Assembly (NCBI GenBank): GCA_934667095.1
Contig: CAKULE010000011.1
Span: 15,653-79,652, forward strand
From: an uncultured Oscillospiraceae bacterium
GTDB taxonomy: Bacteria > Bacillota > Clostridia > Oscillospirales > Oscillospiraceae
DNA: 64,000 nt
Reading direction: 5' to 3'
Part shown: positions 59,307 to 64,000 of the stretch, piece after piece
Numbering within the stretch: the first letter of the stretch is position 1
Layout of the letters: every line of letters begins with the position of its first letter
Position numbers and translations under genes: made by a program
The notes under the pieces: model-generated
Database searches by the model: none
What the model saw: the letters and a program-made list of their open reading frames with translations, nothing else
What the model was told of the DNA's origin: nothing

Positions 59307-60695
59307 TTATGCTATCGTTCTCTTTGACGCAAGGCCGGTCCGGCTGTTCAGGCCCACCCTGCAGTAGTAGATGAAGATCAGGGCCGAGCACAGCAGCCAG
59401 CCGGCGGGATAGCCCAGCGCAATGGGCAGGATCTGGTTGCACACCCGGGACATGATGAACAGGTACACCTGTCGGAAGGCCACAAAGGAGCACAGCATGA
59501 TGATCATGGGCGCGCGGCTGTTGCCCGCGCCCCGCAGGGCCCCGCTGAACACCTGATTGAAGCCGCACAGCACGTAGAAGGGAGTCATCCATCGGAGGAA
59601 CAGCGTGCCATAGCGCACCACCTCCGGCTCACCGTTGAAGAAGGTCACCACCGACGGGGCAAAGACCACGATGAGCACCGAAAGCACCGCCGTACACAGG
59701 AAGGTCATCAGCTGGGCCGTCCACAGGCCCTTCCGGGCCCGCTCCCCCTGCCTGGCGCCGAGGTTCTGGGCCACGAAGGTGGTGTCCGCCATCGCGATGG
59801 ACTGCATGGGCAGCAGGGCCAGCTGGTCCACCTTGTTATAGGCCGTCCAGCCGGACATGCAGTTGGCGCCGAACTGGTTGATGTAGGACTGGACGAACAC
59901 GTTGGAGAAGGCGGTGACCGCCATCTGCAATCCCGCGGGCAGTCCCACCTGAAAGATGCGCTTGAGCATCTCCCGGTGGAGCTTCAGCCGGCGGAGGAAC
60001 AGCTTCACGCAGGAGCTGCTGCGCATCAGCACGATCACCACCAGTACGGCGGAGATGAACTGAGCGATGATGGTGGCCAACGCCACTCCCTCCACCCCCA
60101 TGTGGAGCTTCAGGACGAAGAACAGATCCAGCACGGTATTGATCACGGCGCAGACCAGCAGGAAGTAGAAGGGCCGTCTGGAGTCTCCCACCGCCCGGAG
60201 GATACCGGAGCCCATGTTGTACACCATCAGGCCCAGAATGCCGGCGAAGTAGATGCTCAGGTAGGTGGTGGCATCCCCCATGACCTCGGGCGGGGTGTTC
60301 ATCAGCCGCAGCATGGCGGGGGTAAAGCCCACGCCCACGCCGGTGAAGGCCACGCCCAGCAGCAGCGTCAGCAGCATGGCGGTGTGGACGGTGTCGCTGA
60401 CCCGGTCCTCCTCCTTCGCGCCGAAGTACTGGGAGATCACCGCGCCTGCACCGCTGGCCAACCCGGTGAAAAAGCCGATAAGGGTGTTGGTGATGGGCCC
60501 CACAGAGCCCACGGCGGAGAACGCCTCGCTGCCCACGTAGTTGCCCACCACCCACGTGTCCACCATGTTATACAGCTGCTGAAAAATGTTCCCCACCAGC
60601 AGCGGCAGGGCAAAGGTCAGCAGGTGGCGGAAGGCGCTTCCCTGCGTCATATCGACCTCGAGGGTCCTCCCCCGGGTCGGTCTCTCTCGTTCCAT
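59307..60695 (-). CDS. MATE family efflux transporter (second)
   Basis: 462 residues, twelve helices, with the NorM/DinF-like blocks FALPLLVGNIFQQLYNMVDTWVVG and VGLPAGLQMAVTAFSNVFVQSYIN. It is more typical of the Clostridial MATE group than the 34613 gene. The N-terminal MERERPTRGRTLEV is charged; ATG 60650 (MTQGSAF) with GAGG at 5 bp is an alternative start. Confidence 0.92.
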   Translation of the reverse strand: MERERPTRGRTLEVDMTQGSAFRHLLTFALPLLVGNIFQQLYNMVDTWVVGNYVGSEAFSAVGSVGPITNTLIGFFTGLASGAGAVISQYFGAKEEDRVSDTVHTAMLLTLLLGVAFTGVGVGFTPAMLRLMNTPPEVMGDATTYLSIYFAGILGLMVYNMGSGILRAVGDSRRPFYFLLVCAVINTVLDLFFVLKLHMGVEGVALATIIAQFISAVLVVIVLMRSSSCVKLFLRRLKLHREMLKRIFQVGLPAGLQMAVTAFSNVFVQSYINQFGANCMSGWTAYNKVDQLALLPMQSIAMADTTFVAQNLGARQGERARKGLWTAQLMTFLCTAVLSVLIVVFAPSVVTFFNGEPEVVRYGTLFLRWMTPFYVLCGFNQVFSGALRGAGNSRAPMIIMLCSFVAFRQVYLFIMSRVCNQILPIALGYPAGWLLCSALIFIYYCRVGLNSRTGLASKRTIA

Positions 60696-60750
60696 GCATA
60701 CACTTCCATTTTATTTTTTCTCCATTTTATCACAGCCGCCCGGAAAAAGG

Positions 60751-60804
60751 AAGCCCCTCGGCCCCGGTGCTCTGCAAGATACAAAGCGCCGGCCTGAGGG
60801 GCTT
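60751..60804 (-). terminator. Terminator of the glycerol-3-phosphate dehydrogenase-like operon
   Basis: AAGCCCCTC/GAGGGGCTT arms with inner GC pairs around a long loop, followed on the minus strand by CCTTTTTCC. It lies about 20 bp past the DUF1667 stop. Confidence 0.7.
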
Positions 60805-60822
60805 TTTGTGCGATTTTATTGC

Positions 60823-61167
60823 TTACAGGTCCCGGGTAGCCACCACGTCCACCCCGGTGCCGCACACGTCGGCCAGCACCACCTGACCCCGGCGCACCGG
60901 GGCGGTGAGCTCCACGCCGTCCAGGGCAGCCATGATGTCGAACAGCTTTCCTTTGGGCACAGCCCCGGCAGTCTTCACCGGGCAGCGGGGAAAGCGGGCA
61001 CCGGCGATGCGCACCGTGCTGGTGAGCACGCGGGTGGGGGCGGTCAGCTCCCGGTGGCCGTACTCCGCCCCCCGGGGGCAGCCGTTGCCGGTGACGGCGT
61101 AGCCGTTCTCCTCGTCCACCTGAAGGTGGCAGCCCTTGGGGCACACGATGCAGATCAGTTCCTTCAT
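60823..61167 (-). CDS. DUF1667 protein (GlpB-associated)
   Basis: 114 residues with the cysteine blocks CIVCPKGCHLQVD and GNGCPRGAEYG, then RVLTSTVRI and RFPRCPVKT, typical of DUF1667. It probably holds a metal centre and replaces GlpC as the electron partner of the flavoproteins. The start overlaps the preceding stop by 4 bp (ATGA). Confidence 0.9.
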   Translation of the reverse strand: MKELICIVCPKGCHLQVDEENGYAVTGNGCPRGAEYGHRELTAPTRVLTSTVRIAGARFPRCPVKTAGAVPKGKLFDIMAALDGVELTAPVRRGQVVLADVCGTGVDVVATRDL

Positions 61168-62420
61168 GCCTTGTCCACCTCCCGGATGCTCACGGTAAGC
61201 TCGCCCTCCGCCCGGTCCAGCAGGACCTTGGGCAGGGCGATCTGCTCCATCTCGCCGGGGGCCAGATGCTCCCGCTTGAAGGCGGCCAGCTGGGTCTCCC
61301 CGCTGGTGACTACGATCTCACTGGCGCCGCAGATGCGGTTCACCCGGAAGAACAGAGCGCAGGTCTTGTCCACCCCGGCGGGGCGGATGCGCTGGGGCAC
61401 GGTGTAGGTAACACCCTCGCCGTTTTTGACCTCCAGCACGGCGCTGTCCCCCTCGCCCTCCAGCACGTAGCGGGCGGCGGCTCTGCCGGCCCGCTGGGCC
61501 TCGGCGGTGACGTAGTCTACCAGATCGTGGACGTGGCAGACGTTGCCGCAGGCAAACACCCCGGGGAGGGAGGTCTCCATATTCTCGCACACCACAGGGC
61601 CATTGGTCCGCCGGTCAATGCCGATGCCCGTCTGCCGGGTGAGTTCGTTCTCCGGGATGAGACCCACGGAGAGGAGCAGCGTGTCGCAGTCGAAGACCAT
61701 CTCGGTGCCGGGGATGGGATTCCGGTCGGGGCCCACCTCGGCCACTACCACCTGCTCCACCCGCTTCTCTCCCCGAATCTCCGTCACCGTGTGGGAGAGG
61801 TAGAGGGGGATGTCATAGTCGTGGAGGCACTGGACAATGTTGCGGTTCAGGCCGCCGGAGTAGGGCATGACCTCCACACAGGCCAGCACCTTCGCCCCCT
61901 CCAGCGTCATGCGCCGGGCCATGATGAGGCCGATGTCCCCGCTGCCGAGGATGACCACCCGCTTGCCCGGGAGCCAGCCCTCCATATTCACGTACCGCTG
62001 GGCGGCGCCGGCGGTATACACGCCGGCGGGGCGGGTACCGGGGGTGCCGATGGCGCCCCGGGTCCGCTCCCGGCAGCCCATGGCCAGCACGATGGCTCTG
62101 GCCTGCTCCACCCGGTAGCCGGTGCCCCTGCCCACCATATGGACCTCCCGCTCCGGGGTGATGCTGAGGATCATGGTGTCGGTGCGCACCTCCACCCCGG
62201 TCTGGGCCAGCAGGTCGATGAACCGACCGGCGTACTCCGGTCCGGTGAGTTCTTCCTTAAAATAGTGCAGGCCGAAGCCGTTGTGGATGCACTGGTTGAG
62301 GATCCCGCCCAGATCGCGGTCCCGCTCCACCAGCAGAATGCGGCGTAGGCCGGCCTCCCACGCGGCGCAGGCCGCCGCCAGCCCGGCGGGGCCGCCCCCC
62401 GCCACGATCAGATCATACAT
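61164..62420 (-). CDS. FAD-dependent oxidoreductase (GlpB-like)
   Basis: 418 residues. The N-terminal dinucleotide fold has GGGPAGLAAACAAWEAG (7-23), a second NAD-binding GSGDIGLIMARRM near 155, and TAGAAQRYVNMEG. The conserved CGNVCHVHDLVDYV sits at about 290. It belongs to the NAD(P)/FAD family usually placed with GlpA-like enzymes in Firmicutes. It overlaps the GlpA-like gene by 8 bp. Confidence 0.9.
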   Translation of the reverse strand: MYDLIVAGGGPAGLAAACAAWEAGLRRILLVERDRDLGGILNQCIHNGFGLHYFKEELTGPEYAGRFIDLLAQTGVEVRTDTMILSITPEREVHMVGRGTGYRVEQARAIVLAMGCRERTRGAIGTPGTRPAGVYTAGAAQRYVNMEGWLPGKRVVILGSGDIGLIMARRMTLEGAKVLACVEVMPYSGGLNRNIVQCLHDYDIPLYLSHTVTEIRGEKRVEQVVVAEVGPDRNPIPGTEMVFDCDTLLLSVGLIPENELTRQTGIGIDRRTNGPVVCENMETSLPGVFACGNVCHVHDLVDYVTAEAQRAGRAAARYVLEGEGDSAVLEVKNGEGVTYTVPQRIRPAGVDKTCALFFRVNRICGASEIVVTSGETQLAAFKREHLAPGEMEQIALPKVLLDRAEGELTVSIREVDKA

Positions 62421-63855
62421 GGGAATGCCCTCCCTTCGTCGGCTCCACCAGCATCACGCTGCCGGCGCGGTCCTGAAGCACTTCACCGGGGTCCATGCCC
62501 AGCTCCCGGCACAGAAGCTCCACCACCCGGGGGCCGCAGAAGCCCCCCTGACACCGTCCGAGGCCGGCGTTGGTGCGGCGCTTCACCCCGTCCACGGAGC
62601 GGGGCGGGATCACCGAGTGGATAGCCGCCACGATCTCACCCTCGGTGACGGTCTCGCAGCGGCAGATCACCCGGCCGTAAGCCGGGTCCTGCTCCACCAG
62701 AGCCGCCCGCTGCGCCTCGCTGAGGTTGAGGAAGGGAGTGGGCCGGGGCACATAGCGGAAGTCGACCTTGGGCTCCAGCGGCAGGCCGGCCTGCGCCAGC
62801 AGGTCCGCCAGATACTCGGCGATGGCCGGGGCGGCGGACAGGCCGGGGGAGCAGATGCCCGCCGCGTCAAACAGGCCGGGGGCCCCCTCTGCCGGGCCGA
62901 TGATGAAGTCCCCGGCGTCGGTATTGGCCCGGACGCCGGCGAAATTGCGGATGGACTGCCGCAGGTTCAGCCCGGGCACGGAGCGGAGGGCCCGCTCCCG
63001 CACGAAGGCCATGCCGGCGGCGGTGTTGGCGGTGTCGTCCCCCATCACCTCCTGCGCGTTGGGACCCACGATGAGGTTGCCGTGGACCGTGGGGGACACC
63101 AGCACGCCCTTGCCCGCCCGGTTCGGACACTGGAAGATGGTATGGGACACGGTGCTCCCCTCGCTCTTGTCCAGCAGGTAGTACTCCCCCCGGGTGGGAT
63201 GGACCGTCCACGGGGCCGGGGCGGCCATCCCGTGGACCTCCCCGGCGAAAATGCCCGCGGCGTTGATGACAAAGCGGCTCTCAAACACGCCCCTGTCGGT
63301 GGTCACCCGCCAGCCGCCCTCCACGGGCTCCAGCGCGGTGACCCGGTGCTCCAGCAGGAGCTCTGTGCCGTTGGCTGCGGCGGTCTCCGCCATTGCAAGG
63401 CAGTACTGCCACGGCAGACAGATGGCCGAGCTGGGGGCATGGAGGGCCGCCGTCACCGCCGGGGACAGGCTTGGCTCCATCGCCCGGGCCTGCTCGCCGG
63501 TAAGCAGCTCCACCCCGGGCACGCCGTTGGCCACCCCCCGCTCATAGAGCTCCCGCAGGGTGGCCTCGTCCTCCGGGCCGAAACCCAGCACCAGCGCCCC
63601 GCAGCGGCGGTAGGACAAATTCAGCTTTTCCGCCAGCTCCGCCGCCAGCTCCACGCCACGGACGTTCAGCCGGGCCATCAGCGTCCCCGGCTTGGGGTCG
63701 AACCCCGCATGGAGAATGGCAGAGTTTGCCTTGCTGGCCCCCTGAGCCACGTCGTTCTCCGCCTCCAGCACCGCCACCCGCAGCCGGTATCTGGACAGCT
63801 GCAAAGCCGCGGCCGCGCCGGTGACGCCGCAGCCGATGATTAGCACGTCGTACAT
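62413..63855 (-). CDS. GlpA-like glycerol-3-phosphate dehydrogenase / FAD oxidoreductase
   Basis: 480 residues. The DAO-type FAD fold starts IIGCGVTGAAAALQLS and ends near 360. A C-terminal BFD-like [2Fe-2S] domain has CRCETVTEGEI and RCQGGFCGPRV, giving four cysteines for a cluster. It probably oxidises glycerol-3-phosphate to dihydroxyacetone phosphate in an anaerobic chain with the next two proteins; another alpha-hydroxy acid is possible. Confidence 0.9.
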   Translation of the reverse strand: MYDVLIIGCGVTGAAAALQLSRYRLRVAVLEAENDVAQGASKANSAILHAGFDPKPGTLMARLNVRGVELAAELAEKLNLSYRRCGALVLGFGPEDEATLRELYERGVANGVPGVELLTGEQARAMEPSLSPAVTAALHAPSSAICLPWQYCLAMAETAAANGTELLLEHRVTALEPVEGGWRVTTDRGVFESRFVINAAGIFAGEVHGMAAPAPWTVHPTRGEYYLLDKSEGSTVSHTIFQCPNRAGKGVLVSPTVHGNLIVGPNAQEVMGDDTANTAAGMAFVRERALRSVPGLNLRQSIRNFAGVRANTDAGDFIIGPAEGAPGLFDAAGICSPGLSAAPAIAEYLADLLAQAGLPLEPKVDFRYVPRPTPFLNLSEAQRAALVEQDPAYGRVICRCETVTEGEIVAAIHSVIPPRSVDGVKRRTNAGLGRCQGGFCGPRVVELLCRELGMDPGEVLQDRAGSVMLVEPTKGGHSHV

Positions 63856-63886
63856 GATCTCAGCCCCTATCCTGTATTTCCCTCAC

Positions 63887-63915
63887 AATATAATATATTT
63901 TCGCCCACATTGCAA
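63887..63915 (-). promoter_or_regulatory. Promoter of the GlpA-like operon
   Basis: Minus-strand TTGCAA (63910-63915), 17 bp, TATATT (63887-63892), about 30 bp before the start. It is divergent from the next promoter. Confidence 0.65.
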
Positions 63916-63940
63916 CAAAAAGCGCACCGTCCTCTTCCGG

Positions 63941-63993
63941 TTGCGCTCTCCGGCGGAATGGAGTATAATAGACCCACTTTTTTGAAAGGAGGG
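63941..63993 (+). promoter_or_regulatory. Promoter and ribosome binding site of a gene beyond the window
   Basis: TTGCGC (63941-63946), 17 bp, TATAAT (63964-63969), then AAAGGAGGG (63985-63993). The start codon would fall just after base 64000; divergent from the GlpA-like operon, so perhaps its regulator. Confidence 0.8.
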
Positions 63994-64000
63994 CTCCGCA

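Overview
The window looks like the chromosome of a high-GC, Gram-positive gut Firmicute of the Oscillospiraceae (Flavonifractor / Lawsonibacter / Pseudoflavonifractor type). The reasons are strong AGGAGG ribosome binding sites, sigma-A type promoters, a large Bacillus-type SRP RNA beside dnaX-ybaB, DUF6774, DUF2975 and DUF3899 small proteins, a BceRS-BceAB-like detoxification module, and Tn4451-family accessory proteins (TnpV, TnpW). The genus is inferred from gene content, not proven. Most genes are on the minus strand.

Layout. 1-4690: the end of an AT-richer integrated element, with an RCC1-repeat membrane protein, a coiled-coil membrane protein, an XRE regulator, a winged-helix replication-type protein and a tyrosine integrase lying against yebC. 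4746-10270: housekeeping and small regulatory genes (yebC, DegV, uridine phosphorylase, a DUF2975 operon, a sirtuin). 10382-19768: an oligopeptide ABC importer (oppA-oppBCDF) with very unusual insertions, followed by a M3 oligopeptidase and a NUDIX gene. 22198-24703: ybaB, dnaX and SRP RNA, then tRNA-Ala(CGC). 24948-27336: small ORFs, the wreck of a two-component system, and a Ca2+/cation antiporter. 27386-36082: an MMPL-GLUG operon with a divergent TetR regulator, and a MATE pump. 36143-41604: a decayed ABC gene and a Bce-type two-component/ABC module.

41656-55390 is a mobilizable element of about 13.7 kb whose borders can be read from the sequence: a perfect 19-bp terminal inverted repeat plus a second inner 15-bp repeat at each end. 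It carries a large serine recombinase, TnpW, a relaxase, MobC, a likely oriT, TnpV, DUF6809 and, as cargo, a complete type I restriction-modification operon. That operon has a ribbon-helix-helix regulator with its own palindromic operator, an HsdS with four ELTA repeats, and two extra genes of unknown role, one HEPN-like. Just downstream of hsdR is an array of six covarying palindromes spaced alternately 35 and 33 bp apart. This is the most unusual structure in the window. The element's right end lies exactly at the 3' CCA of the tmRNA gene.

55389-64000: tmRNA, a cyclophilin and SmpB form a trans-translation neighbourhood. They are followed by a cation/proton antiporter, a VTT membrane protein, a second MATE pump, and a GlpA/GlpB/DUF1667 anaerobic glycerol-3-phosphate dehydrogenase-like operon. 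The last bases carry a plus-strand promoter and ribosome binding site for a gene that starts outside the window.
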